Positions 1-8,425 of a stretch of DNA of 64,000 nt are shown here, piece by piece (the first letter of the stretch is position 1; each line of letters begins with the position of its first letter). A program made the translations under genes and the position numbers. This stretch comes from Betaproteobacteria bacterium (GTDB taxonomy: Bacteria; Pseudomonadota; Gammaproteobacteria; Burkholderiales; Burkholderiaceae_E): the NCBI GenBank assembly GCA_016868375.1, contig VGHA01000002.1, forward strand, positions 1 to 64,000, read 5' to 3'. The notes beneath the pieces were generated by a model. The model had not been told where the DNA came from. It did not search any database and saw nothing but the letters and a program-made list of their open reading frames with translations.

Positions 1-100
1 CGACAGGTCTGGGACCGTATCGGGCCTGACTGAAGGCACGAGAGGCCTACGGTCTGGTGCGTGGACGGAGGTGAGAAATTAGACCGCCGCTATCGCGATC

Positions 101-640
101 ATGCTCCCCCTGATGTCCTTCGGACAAGACCCGACTGAGCCGGAGAGCCTTTACCGTATCGCCCGGTTCCTGCTGGTTCCGGACTCCAATAGCGATGAGA
201 TCACACGGGGACTTCGATACCTCAAGCGCTCAGCAGACGGTGGGTACGAGCCTGCTGCTCGCGACTACGCTCGACGGCTGGAATCCGGCACTGACATTCC
301 TAAGGACGAGACTGCTGCCCGTCGGTACTATCAGGTTGCCGCTCAACAGGGTGATCCGGTTTCCCCGCTTTCTCTTGCGCGGATGTGTCAAGACGGTCGA
401 GGTGGCGATCAGGACGAACAAGCGGCATTTCGCCTGCGCAGCGAAACCGCCGCCACGGGCGATCCGAATGCTTAATATGCGCTGGGGTACGTCTTCCTTA
501 CCGGGGTAGGTACCGAAAGAAATCCGAGTACGGCAGCATTCTGGTTCAGGCTCGCAGCGGAGCAAGGGCACCGGTCTGCTCAGGCAGGTTTGGGGATGCT
601 ATATCGGGTTGGCAGAGGGCTACCCCAAGACCGGGATCAA
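101..640 (+). pseudogene. Sel1-repeat protein, interrupted by an in-frame stop
   Basis: The first 124 codons encode Sel1-like repeats (helical pairs with A-A-R-R-Y-Y and A-A-x-x-G-D spacing). Translation stops at TAA 473-475, right after residues GDPNA. The same frame continues past the stop with a further typical repeat (YALGYVFLTGVGTERN, then WFRLAAEQGH and GLGMLYRVGRGLPQD) to about 640. The stop sits where Sel1 repeats usually read NAQYALG, so a CAA-to-TAA change is the simplest explanation. After about 640 homology is lost and a RidA-like fragment begins on the other strand. Sel1 proteins are usually protein-interaction scaffolds; no specific role can be given. A short functional 124-residue product cannot be excluded. 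Confidence 0.7.
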
Positions 641-1295
641 GAACCCCGCGTTTACCCATCAGGTCGAATACCAATGGGTGGAAATCGTGGACGCTGCAGA
701 TCTGTACGGCGCTGGCGTCCTGCCAGTCAAAACCCAGACCAGGCATACGGCGCTCCATTTCTCCCAGAACCCAGTCAGCTTTGCGGCGCAAGCCCTCAGG
801 GGACAGGTCTCCCCGCGCGATCGCGTGATCACGGTAGTCACCCTTGCCCTCAGGCGCTTCGGCGCTTCCGGCCACGATGAAAGAGGCGCCAGCGTGAGGT
901 TCGGGCACCGTGTAACTGAATGCGAAAATTCCCGGCTCAGCTGGCGGCGCGACGACCGGGCACACGTTGCTTCGCGCGACGGGATTCACCTGATCCTCTC
1001 CCATCAGGCCCTAGACGCGAAGTGTCGCGATGTAAATCGCATTGAAGTCTCTGAAGCCCTGCTCGTTGAAAGGGGCGGGCGATCGAAGTTCGCACGCGCA
1101 CAGGGCCTGGCGCGGACGGCCCAGCGCGTCAAGATATCGCGCGATGAGTTCGAATCCCGAGGCCAGCGGTACCACGCTCGATAGGCGCACCCGCTCAATT
1201 CGCAACCCCTGTTCCGCATTAACCCCTCCCGAGTACTGTGACACAGCTGGTATGAAGCGATAGCCTCCCAGGCTGAATGATCGCGTTGTGTACAT
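640..1295 (-). pseudogene. RidA-like conserved protein, in-frame stop and missing 3' end
   Basis: Reading down from ATG 1295, the protein begins MYTTRSFSLGGYRFIPAV and carries CACELRSPAPF, which resembles the N-terminus of RidA/YjgF-like proteins from Burkholderiales. A TAG at 1011-1013 follows TLRV. The same frame then resumes with NPVARSNVCP, a FAFSYTVPEPHAG segment and KADWVLGEMERRMPGLGF, as expected for the rest of the protein. The stop lies where the family usually has Trp, so TGG-to-TAG is likely. The C-terminal strand of the fold is missing because the sequence joins Sel1-repeat DNA near 640. Assignment to the RidA-like group is from memory of the family and is moderate; the broken state is seen directly. 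Confidence 0.6.
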
Positions 1296-1468
1296 GCTGA
1301 CTTCCTTTGTGTTGACGAGTTTTGGATGGCGTTGTCGACCGAACCTATCGACGCCGCGGCAGCCGTTCAGGACTCATGGCGCATCGAAGCCTGCTCGCCC
1401 GGCCGATCAGTTCAGAGGACGACGGAGTCGACCCGCTTCGACTTGGATCAAGGCGGGTACGACGGACC
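1296..1468. other. Spacer between gene remnants, nothing recognised
   Basis: This stretch separates the start of the RidA-like remnant from the surviving tail of a binding-protein gene. The frame of the downstream fragment is open here, but the translated residues (Arg/Ser-rich) show no family resemblance. It is probably decayed coding DNA. No promoter or terminator was convincing. Confidence 0.4.
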
Positions 1469-1744
1469 ATGGCCGACGCGCTGGAGAGATTCGGGCCCTG
1501 GCTGGCGGTCGAAGGCCCGCGCGAACTGAGCCTGCTGGTCGGCCACCTCTATCCACAACTCGCACCCGATCTGCTCGAGCAATGCCTCGCGCGTTGCCAG
1601 GAGACCGCGATCTGGTCGTGTCGTCCGCACATATCTCGCGCAGGATTTCAGCGTCTGGCACAAAGCCTCCAGTCGACTTGCTTCATCTCGCAAGCCGCCC
1701 CCTACGAGGACTGTGTGGCGCCCTGGGCGCAGGCACCGCTTTAA
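1469..1744 (+). pseudogene. C-terminal fragment of an NMT1/THI5-like ABC substrate-binding protein
   Basis: About 91 codons from ATG 1469 (MADALERFGPWL) through LLEQCLARCQET, PHISRAGFQRLAQSLQS and YEDCVAPWAQ match the usual end of SsuA/NMT1-THI5-type periplasmic binding proteins. In those proteins an aromatic-rich helix, a VISRAGFE-like helix and a final YEDCV segment close the second lobe. The N-terminal two thirds, including the signal peptide and ligand pocket, are absent. The stop TAA at 1742-1744 overlaps the convergent stop of the next gene in a shared TTAA. It is a remnant and no function is expected. Confidence 0.55.
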
Positions 1745-2724
1745 CGGTTGGCGACGCCCACCTCACGGGCCAGCGGGCCGTAGGTTGAACTGAAATGGTC
1801 TATGTGCGCCCTGACGGCTTCAGGCGTGTTGTCGGCTGCCACCGGAACCGTATGCCCGAAGCCGACCAGCCGCGCACGCACCTCCGGGTGTTCAAGCGCC
1901 GCCGCGAACTGCTGGTTGAGTTCGCGCTGAATCGCTGCCGGCGTGCCCCGGGGCGCGAGGACATAGTTGGTGATTTCGACAGCAAGGTCGGGAAATCCTG
2001 ATTCGCTCAGCGTCGGCGTATCAGGTAAGCGGCTCGAGCGCTTGCCCGAGGTGATGGCGAGCGGCCTGAGTCGACCCTCCTGGATATGCGGCAACATCAG
2101 CGTCTGCGTATCAAACACCACCTGGACTTCATTCGCGCGCAGTGCCTGGATCATGGGGGCGTTCCCCTTGTAGGGCACATGCACCATCCTGAGTCCGGCG
2201 ACCTTGTTGAAGTGTTCCCCCACCAGATGCTGCGGGCCGCCGATTCCGGACGACCCCCAAGTCACCCTTTCGGGCTCAGCGCGCACCCGCGCAATGAACT
2301 GTGCGAGGTCAGGAAAGCGCGGACCGTTTTCGCTGTTGGTCGCCAGTACGAAAGGATAGGAATAGACGATTGCGATTGGTGTGAAATCATGGCTGGGATG
2401 CCATGACAGCCCCGCCACGACGGGCAGCACTGCGTTTGAACTGGTCGCAATCAGCAACACATGCCCGTCGGCGGCTGCCCGCATCAGCTCCGCCACGGCG
2501 ATCGCCCCGCCACCGCCCGGTTTGGCCTCCACGATCACGGGCTGGCCGATCGTCTCCGTCAAACGCCCCACCACGATTCGCGCAACGATGTCGGTGCCCC
2601 CACCCGCCGCAAACGGAATGATCAACCGGATCGGACGCTCAGGAAACTTGGCCGGCTGCGCTGCGGCCACCAGCGGCGCAGCCGCCAACATCATCCAAAA
2701 GACCGCTTTGAGAAGAGCAATCAT
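1741..2724 (-). CDS. Bug-family tripartite tricarboxylate transporter receptor (TctC-like)
   Basis: The 327-residue product is a periplasmic solute receptor of the Bug/TctC family, which binds carboxylates or related small molecules. A signal peptide covers residues 1-22 (hydrophobic core, ending AAAQP). It is followed by the family hallmark PIRLIIPFAAGGGTDIVAR and later VPYKGNAPMIQAL. ATG 2724 is preferred over upstream in-frame codons because it puts the signal peptide first and has GGAG 10 nt upstream. There is no TctA/TctB permease gene beside it, the common orphan arrangement in Bordetella-like genomes. It lies 22 bp downstream of the TIM-barrel gene on the same strand, so the two are probably co-transcribed and may share a substrate. 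Confidence 0.9.
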   Translation of the reverse strand: MIALLKAVFWMMLAAAPLVAAAQPAKFPERPIRLIIPFAAGGGTDIVARIVVGRLTETIGQPVIVEAKPGGGGAIAVAELMRAAADGHVLLIATSSNAVLPVVAGLSWHPSHDFTPIAIVYSYPFVLATNSENGPRFPDLAQFIARVRAEPERVTWGSSGIGGPQHLVGEHFNKVAGLRMVHVPYKGNAPMIQALRANEVQVVFDTQTLMLPHIQEGRLRPLAITSGKRSSRLPDTPTLSESGFPDLAVEITNYVLAPRGTPAAIQRELNQQFAAALEHPEVRARLVGFGHTVPVAADNTPEAVRAHIDHFSSTYGPLAREVGVANR

Positions 2725-2746
2725 GAGATTTCTCCAGAATGTTCGC

Positions 2747-3595
2747 CTATACGGCGGAGGGTCCCGACACCGGTTCAAATCCGTGAATGCGCCGAAGGAA
2801 CCGCCCGCTTTCCGAACCGTCGATGGCTGGCGTGTTGAGCCCCGCCTGGTGCACGGTGACATACCCCTGGTAACCGGCCTTGGCGAGCTGCGCCATCACG
2901 CCTGAGAAGTCAATGCCACGCGAGTCCCAGAGTGGAATCTGTTCGAATCGGATGGGCCCCCGGCACCAGGTGGTAATGACCGAAGGCCCCGCCGGATCGA
3001 GCCGCTGGTTCTGCAGGTACACATTGAAGAGATAGGGGGCCAATCGGGCGATGGTGTCCGCGCCATACGACTCGCCACACAACTCAAGATTGGCGGGCTC
3101 GTAGGTGATGCCGAAATTGTCGCAGCCGATCCGTTCAACCACCCGCAGCATGGGTTCGACCTGCTCGAAGAGCGACTGGTTATGGCATTGATGAACCAGA
3201 CGGATGTTGCGCTCGCGCGCCTCGAGACTCGCCCGTCGCGCCCACGCGATATCGTCTTCGACACGCAGCGCCACCCGGATGAGCTTGCAGTCAAACGCCT
3301 GGGCGAGATCCAGGAACGGGGTGATCGCCCGCAAGGCATCAGGCCCCGCATCGGAGTTTTCGGGAATGGCAAAGTCGCCGGTGATCATCGATACGGCCAG
3401 CCCGCGACGCTTGAGCAGCGACGCCGCCTGATCGATCTGCTCGCGAGGACTGTGAACCCCTACCTGGGAGGCGCGCATGCACACCGCGTGATAGCCGCTC
3501 GATACCCCGATATCCGCAAGTTCGGACAGGGTGAGCGCGGCGACCCGTTTGTTGAAAAACTGTTCGCCCACGCGCGCAGACAATGAGAGCTTCAT
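2747..3595 (-). CDS. Xylose-isomerase-like TIM-barrel protein (sugar phosphate isomerase/epimerase family)
   Basis: The 282-residue product has the layout of AP-endonuclease-2/xylose-isomerase-like TIM barrels. Repeated beta-alpha units end in acidic or His residues (KLIRVALRVEDD, RLVHQCHNQSLFEQVEP, FGITYEPANLELCGE, GYVTVHQAG) that would form a divalent-metal site. ATG 3595 (MKLSLSARVG) is chosen because the extra upstream residues are not family-like. It precedes the Bug receptor gene by 22 bp. It diverges from the isochorismatase-type hydrolase with a 208-bp gap that should hold both promoters. Substrate is unknown. Members range from sugar epimerases to hydroxypyruvate isomerases, and the neighbourhood suggests an organic-acid or ring-derived substrate. 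Confidence 0.8.
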   Translation of the reverse strand: MKLSLSARVGEQFFNKRVAALTLSELADIGVSSGYHAVCMRASQVGVHSPREQIDQAASLLKRRGLAVSMITGDFAIPENSDAGPDALRAITPFLDLAQAFDCKLIRVALRVEDDIAWARRASLEARERNIRLVHQCHNQSLFEQVEPMLRVVERIGCDNFGITYEPANLELCGESYGADTIARLAPYLFNVYLQNQRLDPAGPSVITTWCRGPIRFEQIPLWDSRGIDFSGVMAQLAKAGYQGYVTVHQAGLNTPAIDGSESGRFLRRIHGFEPVSGPSAV

Positions 3596-3803
3596 CGAAT
3601 CAGACAGGTTGGATAGACTCTGCCAACATAACGCAGCCAACCAGGTCTGTCACGCGGCAAGCGCACTGGGCGAGATCAGCGGATCGCGGGCCAACCGATG
3701 GACACCACTCGGCGCATCAGATAGATTTTGCCGATCCCACCGGCTGCCGCCTCTGATGATGCGTAATGGGTGGACGCGCGCTCGACACTTCACATCCCAC
3801 GCC

Positions 3804-4499
3804 ATGCATCCTTCCTCCCTTCCTGCCGATATCGTTGAACGCCTGCGCGTGCGCAGAGGGCGCCAACACCTCTACGATCGCCTTGACTGTAGCAGGAGCG
3901 CGCTGGTGGTGATCGACATGCAGAACGCGTTTTTGCGCGCGGGTGCACCGTCTGAAACCCCGGCCGCGCGCGCGATCGTGCCCCAGATCAACCGTCTGGC
4001 ACGAGCGGTAAGAGCAGGCGGCGGGCTCGTGGCCTTCACGCTGGGCACGTTCGCGCGCAGCGGCCCCGATGCCTGGCCGCACTTCTTCGAGCATATGGTG
4101 AACCCGGCGCACGCTGAGGCCATACTCACCGCGCTGAGCCCCGGCTCGTCCGATCATGGCCTGTGGCCAGCGTTGGAACTTGCGGCCGGCGATCTGCAAC
4201 TCGCGAAGAAACGCTACAGCGCGTTCTTCCCCGGAGCCTGCGAACTCCCGCGACATCTTCATGAACGCGACATCGACACAGTGATCATTGCCGGCACGCT
4301 CACCAACGTCTGCTGCGAGGCGTCCGCGCGCGATGCCATGATGGCCGATTACAAGGTGGTGATGGCCAGTGATGCCAACGCCGCACGATCCGACGCCGAG
4401 CATCTGGGCGCGCTCGTCAGTCTGGCGCAGTTTTTTGCGGACGTGCGATCGACCGACGAGATCATCACCATGCTGACATCGCCACGCGCCCCGGCATAA
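3804..4499 (+). CDS. Isochorismatase-family cysteine hydrolase
   Basis: The 231-residue product has the alpha/beta fold of isochorismatase/nicotinamidase-type hydrolases. The catalytic triad is visible: Asp38 in ALVVIDMQNAF, Lys135 just before RYSAFF, and Cys170 in GTLTNVCCEAS. Members cleave amides, carbamates or enol-pyruvate ethers in the cytoplasm. ATG 3804 (MHPSSLPAD) fits the family N-terminus; earlier in-frame codons would add about 90 unrelated residues. It is convergent with the ThDP enzyme gene (12 bp apart) and divergent from the TIM-barrel gene. Its physical association with transporters suggests a catabolic amidohydrolase. The exact substrate cannot be read. Confidence 0.85.
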   Translation: MHPSSLPADIVERLRVRRGRQHLYDRLDCSRSALVVIDMQNAFLRAGAPSETPAARAIVPQINRLARAVRAGGGLVAFTLGTFARSGPDAWPHFFEHMVNPAHAEAILTALSPGSSDHGLWPALELAAGDLQLAKKRYSAFFPGACELPRHLHERDIDTVIIAGTLTNVCCEASARDAMMADYKVVMASDANAARSDAEHLGALVSLAQFFADVRSTDEIITMLTSPRAPA

Positions 4500-4511
4500 G
4501 GCGCAGGGCGT

Positions 4512-6224
4512 TCAGGCGCAGATCACGTCGATCAGAGCCTGCCGGCGATGCACCCGGACCTGCTCGATCGCCTCGGTGAGCGCTTGCCGAAGCTCCTCCC
4601 AGGTCTCGACCCGGGCGCCCCAGCCACCGCAGGCCTGAACCACCTGATCAAAGCGCGGCATGGGGCGCAGATCCGATAGCGCCATTCCCTCCCGCATCGC
4701 ATGCCCACCCGGGTACATCGCCCGGGTGGCCCGGTCCACCGCGCCATAACCGCTGTTGTTGAGGACCAGGGTAAGCACTGGGATGTCATGCATGGCTGCG
4801 CTGTGATGGCAGGCCAGCGGATTGGCAAATGAGTAGCTGCCGTCGCCCAGGGCAGCCACCACCAGCGCCTCGGGCCTGGCAAGGCGAGCCCCGAGCGCAG
4901 CCGGCAACCCCCACCCCAGGCCTCCCACCGGACTGGATCCGAAATAGCTGCCGGGCGCCTCGAGTCCCAGCGCCGCAGGCACCAGCGAATATTCATTGAT
5001 CACGATCGCATCCGGATGTCCGGCGAGCGCGAGGCCCAGCGCATGGCTTGCCGCAGCCATGGTGAGCGGCAGCCCGGGCCCTTGTCCCGCCTCGATCGCC
5101 TGCTTGAGCGCATGCCTTCGAACCAGCGCCTTCTCCTCGATCCAGACCTGACGCGATGTCGGGGGTGGGCCACCGTGCGACAGCGCCTTCTCGAGCGCTC
5201 GCAAACAGGCGAGCGGCTCGACCGACAGATTGATGTCGCTCCGAAAACCGCGTACCGGATACCGCGAGAACAGGGAATCGACGCCCACCTGCATCACCGG
5301 TATGCCTGGGCGCGGCTCGGCCTGACCCGGAATCCAGGGCACGTCGCTATCGAGCACCAGCACTGCATCAGCATCCGCCAGCCAGGGCTGCACTTCGTAA
5401 CCACCATGCATCGGATGCGAGTTGGGGAGATTCAGATAACGTGGGCGAAATTCAACCACCGGCCAGGCGTGCTGGCGCGCGAGTCGCGCCAGCACCGACA
5501 CGGCTTGCGGGTCGCGCCCGGCTCGGGACGTGATGATCAACGGACGCTCTGCCAGCGCGAGCACACGCGCCATCTCGGCAATCCGTTCGGAGTCGGGCTC
5601 GACCGCCGCGACCAGCGCCTGCGCGCTCGCCACCGCTGGCGCCGCACAGGACTCGAACATGACCTCCCTGGGAAGGCTCAAGTACACCGGCCCCTGCGGC
5701 TGCGCACAGGAGATAGCGATCGCCCGGTCGATTACGGTCTCCAGCTGATGCGCAGCCCTCAACTCATAGTCCCACTTGCAGTGCTCGCGGACGATCCCCG
5801 CCTGATCGAACATCTCCTGGGCCCAGTGGATATTGAGTGACCGGCTGGCGAGCGACCCTTTCTCGAACCAGGGCGTGCGACCCGCCGCGAGCAACATCGG
5901 AATGTTCTCGCGCGACGCATTGATCAGCCCGCACAATGCGTTGGCGGTACCCACGTTGACGTGTACCATCACCGCCTGCGCTCGCCCGGTCACCATCGTC
6001 ACGCCGTAGGCCATGCCGACGGCGACATTCTCGTGGGGAACCAGCAATGTTCGCGGCACCGACCTCGCGTCTGCCCGAACCTTTGCCAGGGCCTCCACGA
6101 TCGACGGAAAATCGGTGCCGGAATTGACAAAAAAGAATGCGACGCCGCGACTGGCGAGCAGTTGCAGCAAGACCTCGCCCGCGGGCAAGGTCGGGTCGGA
6201 GGAAGATGGCAGGTGAGCGTTCAT
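4512..6224 (-). CDS. Thiamine diphosphate-dependent enzyme, acetolactate synthase/benzoylformate decarboxylase-like
   Basis: The 570-residue product contains the three domains of the ThDP decarboxylase/synthase superfamily. The PYR domain carries the activating Glu65 in LLVPHENVAVGMAYG. A central domain with LALAERPLIITSRAG follows. The PP domain carries the Mg-ThDP motif from about residue 457 (GDGSYSF) to about 485 (LNNSGYG). The region around the PP motif (FANPLACHHSAAMHDIPV) differs from biosynthetic acetolactate synthases and no regulatory subunit gene is present, so a catabolic 2-keto-acid decarboxylase or carboligase is more likely. It diverges from the ABC transporter operon across 119 bp, suggesting joint regulation. 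Confidence 0.8.
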   Translation of the reverse strand: MNAHLPSSSDPTLPAGEVLLQLLASRGVAFFFVNSGTDFPSIVEALAKVRADARSVPRTLLVPHENVAVGMAYGVTMVTGRAQAVMVHVNVGTANALCGLINASRENIPMLLAAGRTPWFEKGSLASRSLNIHWAQEMFDQAGIVREHCKWDYELRAAHQLETVIDRAIAISCAQPQGPVYLSLPREVMFESCAAPAVASAQALVAAVEPDSERIAEMARVLALAERPLIITSRAGRDPQAVSVLARLARQHAWPVVEFRPRYLNLPNSHPMHGGYEVQPWLADADAVLVLDSDVPWIPGQAEPRPGIPVMQVGVDSLFSRYPVRGFRSDINLSVEPLACLRALEKALSHGGPPPTSRQVWIEEKALVRRHALKQAIEAGQGPGLPLTMAAASHALGLALAGHPDAIVINEYSLVPAALGLEAPGSYFGSSPVGGLGWGLPAALGARLARPEALVVAALGDGSYSFANPLACHHSAAMHDIPVLTLVLNNSGYGAVDRATRAMYPGGHAMREGMALSDLRPMPRFDQVVQACGGWGARVETWEELRQALTEAIEQVRVHRRQALIDVICA

Positions 6225-6343
6225 GTTGGAACCCGGTCGGCCGCCGAATCAGCATCGGTGCGTAGCATCGTTGCGATAGGCAGCGCGGTCAACTTCATCG
6301 CTCAACCAATATGAACCGGATGAAACGCTCCAGGAGGTTGATT

Positions 6344-7528
6344 GTGAAACGTTCGCCCATGCTCTTCTCATGCGCCCTGCTGGGTCTTGCCGCGCTGGCC
6401 TGGCCGATGCGGGAGGTACAGGCTCAAAGCCCATCGTCCGCCCGTCTTCAGATCGGCGTGCTCACCTCGCTCACTGGCTCGATGGCCGCGCCCGGCGTTT
6501 TTCAGATGAACGGCTTTCGTCTGGCCGTCGAGGAGGTCAACGCCTCGGGCGGCCTGACGATCGCCGGGCGCAGTTATTCGCTTGAGCTGAAGGTCTACGA
6601 CACCCGTGCCAATCCGAGCGAGGGGGCTTCCGCCATGCAGCGGCTGGCCACCGTCGACAAGGTGCCGGTCGTGCTGGGTGAACTCTCATCGGGCGTTGCC
6701 GCGGCCATCGCCCCCATCGCGCAGGACTATTCGCTGCCGCTGGTCCTCACTGTGCCCACCGGGCCAAACCTCACCGAGCAGAACAACCCGTTTCTGTTTC
6801 GTGTCAATGCGCACAACAACCAGTTGAACCAGGCGCTGGCCGACTTTGTGAGCAGGCAGGGTTGGGCACCGATCTCCTTTATTGCCTGGAACAATGACGC
6901 GGGCCGTGGCGGCGTCACTGGCATGCGCCAGCTCCTGCCCGCGGCCACCAAGGACGGGTACGTGGGCTACTTCAATGTCGGCGAGCTCGACTTTTCAAGT
7001 CATGTCTCGAATGTCCGCAACAGCCGTGCCCAGGCTGTGATGCTGTTCATGGATGAGGAACCCGGCAGCCTCGCCATCCGGCAGATCCGGGACGCCGGAC
7101 TGAAGACCCAGATCGTGGGTACGCTCGCCATGGGGTCGGACCGCTTCCTGAAGCGGCTCGATGCCCAACGGCTGGACGGCATGGTGCAGTACAACGCCTT
7201 CCCGCCCAACGCCGATGTGCCGCGCATCCGTAATTTCAGTCAACGCTACAAGGCGAAATACGGCGAGGAGGCGCACGGCTTTGCCGCCCAGTCGTATGAC
7301 GGACTGATGGTGGCAGTCGCCGCGATGCGCGCAGCCGGAACGGTCAACAATGGCAAGGCCATTCGGGACGCTCTCGCCCGGATCAGGCATCAGGGCGTGA
7401 TCGGCGACATTCAGTTTGACGCCAAGGGCCAGGCGCACCCGAGCGTTTACGTCACCCAGTGGTGTGCCGACGGAACTCGCCGCATCCTCTATCCGGACAG
7501 TGTAAAGGCCGGCTGCGGCGCAGGCTGA
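6344..7528 (+). CDS. Branched-chain-type ABC transporter substrate-binding protein
   Basis: The product is a 394-residue periplasmic binding protein of the LivJ/LivK (type I fold) class. It starts with a signal peptide (MKRSPMLFSCALLGLAALAW, cleavage near VQAQ) and continues with IGVLTSLTGSMAAPG and VLGELSSGVAAAIAPIA. The start is GTG 6344 rather than ATG 6311, because a perfect AGGAGG at 6332-6337 lies six bases before the GTG and the resulting N-terminus is an ideal signal peptide. It is the first gene of a five-gene LIV-type operon. Family members bind amino acids, amides, urea or aromatic acids; the ligand is not evident. Confidence 0.9.
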   Translation: MKRSPMLFSCALLGLAALAWPMREVQAQSPSSARLQIGVLTSLTGSMAAPGVFQMNGFRLAVEEVNASGGLTIAGRSYSLELKVYDTRANPSEGASAMQRLATVDKVPVVLGELSSGVAAAIAPIAQDYSLPLVLTVPTGPNLTEQNNPFLFRVNAHNNQLNQALADFVSRQGWAPISFIAWNNDAGRGGVTGMRQLLPAATKDGYVGYFNVGELDFSSHVSNVRNSRAQAVMLFMDEEPGSLAIRQIRDAGLKTQIVGTLAMGSDRFLKRLDAQRLDGMVQYNAFPPNADVPRIRNFSQRYKAKYGEEAHGFAAQSYDGLMVAVAAMRAAGTVNNGKAIRDALARIRHQGVIGDIQFDAKGQAHPSVYVTQWCADGTRRILYPDSVKAGCGAG

Positions 7529-7549
7529 CGCCGAGTGGTCTGACGCACC

Positions 7550-8425
7550 ATGGGCGAAGCGCTGCTCGAGCAGGTGATCAATGGCCTGATGATGGGCTCG
7601 CTGTACGTGCTGGTCGCACTCGGCATGGTGCTGATCTACGGCGTGATGCATGTGGTGAACTTTGCGCATGGCGTACTGTTCACCCTGGGCGGCTATGTAG
7701 GGGTGTTCTGTTATCAGCATCTCGCGCCCAGCTACCCGCTCGCGCTTCTGCTTTCGATCGCTTCGCTCGCCGTCCTGGGCCTGGCGATCGAGCGTCTGGT
7801 GTTTCACCCGCTCGATGGCAACCTGCGCAACCAGGTGATCGCCTCGCTGGGGCTCATCCTGTTTCTTGAAAATCTCATCATCGCCGTTTGGGGAGCTACG
7901 GCGCTTCAGTGGAAGGTGGCGAGTACCGAACACCTGGTGAGCATCGGATCGCTCCAGTTCAGCGCCCATCACCTGGGCATCATCGTCATCACGCTTGCCC
8001 TGGTCGCGGTCCTGGGTGTTTTTCTCAAGTACTCCCGCTTCGGCACCGCGATCCGCGCAACCAGTCAAAGCCGCGAGGCCGCCATCGTGGTCGGCATTCC
8101 GGTGCGACGCGTTCAGCGCAGCAGCTTTGCGATCGGTTGCATGCTGGCAGGTTTGGGAGGCGGGCTGGTCGGCCCCCTGTTCCTGGTGTTCCCACAGATG
8201 GGCGATGTCCCGCTCGTCAAAGGTCTGGCGGGCATCCTGCTGGGCGGGATGGGTAGCGTCCCAGGCGCTGTCGTGGGCGGCATGCTGCTCGGCGTCACCG
8301 AGTCGGTGTCCACGCTATTCCTGCCCACCGACTATCGCGACTCGATCGCCTTCATGGTGATGGTGCTCATTCTCCTGTTTCGACCGCAGGGGCTCTTCGG
8401 GCAGCGGATCCGGGGGGAAGACTGA
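7550..8425 (+). CDS. Branched-chain-type ABC transporter permease, LivH-like
   Basis: The 291-residue inner-membrane permease is of the LivH class. Its N-terminus (LLEQVINGLMMGSLYVLVALGMVLIYGVMHVVNFAHG, split here for brevity into the first helix and the NFAHG signature) is diagnostic. About eight hydrophobic helices are visible, with the cytoplasmic EAA-like loop around TSQSREAAIVVGIPVRR that contacts the ATPases. The stop TGA overlaps the ATG of the next gene by one base (TGATG), indicating translational coupling. It forms the transport channel together with the LivM-like partner. Confidence 0.92.
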   Translation: MGEALLEQVINGLMMGSLYVLVALGMVLIYGVMHVVNFAHGVLFTLGGYVGVFCYQHLAPSYPLALLLSIASLAVLGLAIERLVFHPLDGNLRNQVIASLGLILFLENLIIAVWGATALQWKVASTEHLVSIGSLQFSAHHLGIIVITLALVAVLGVFLKYSRFGTAIRATSQSREAAIVVGIPVRRVQRSSFAIGCMLAGLGGGLVGPLFLVFPQMGDVPLVKGLAGILLGGMGSVPGAVVGGMLLGVTESVSTLFLPTDYRDSIAFMVMVLILLFRPQGLFGQRIRGED

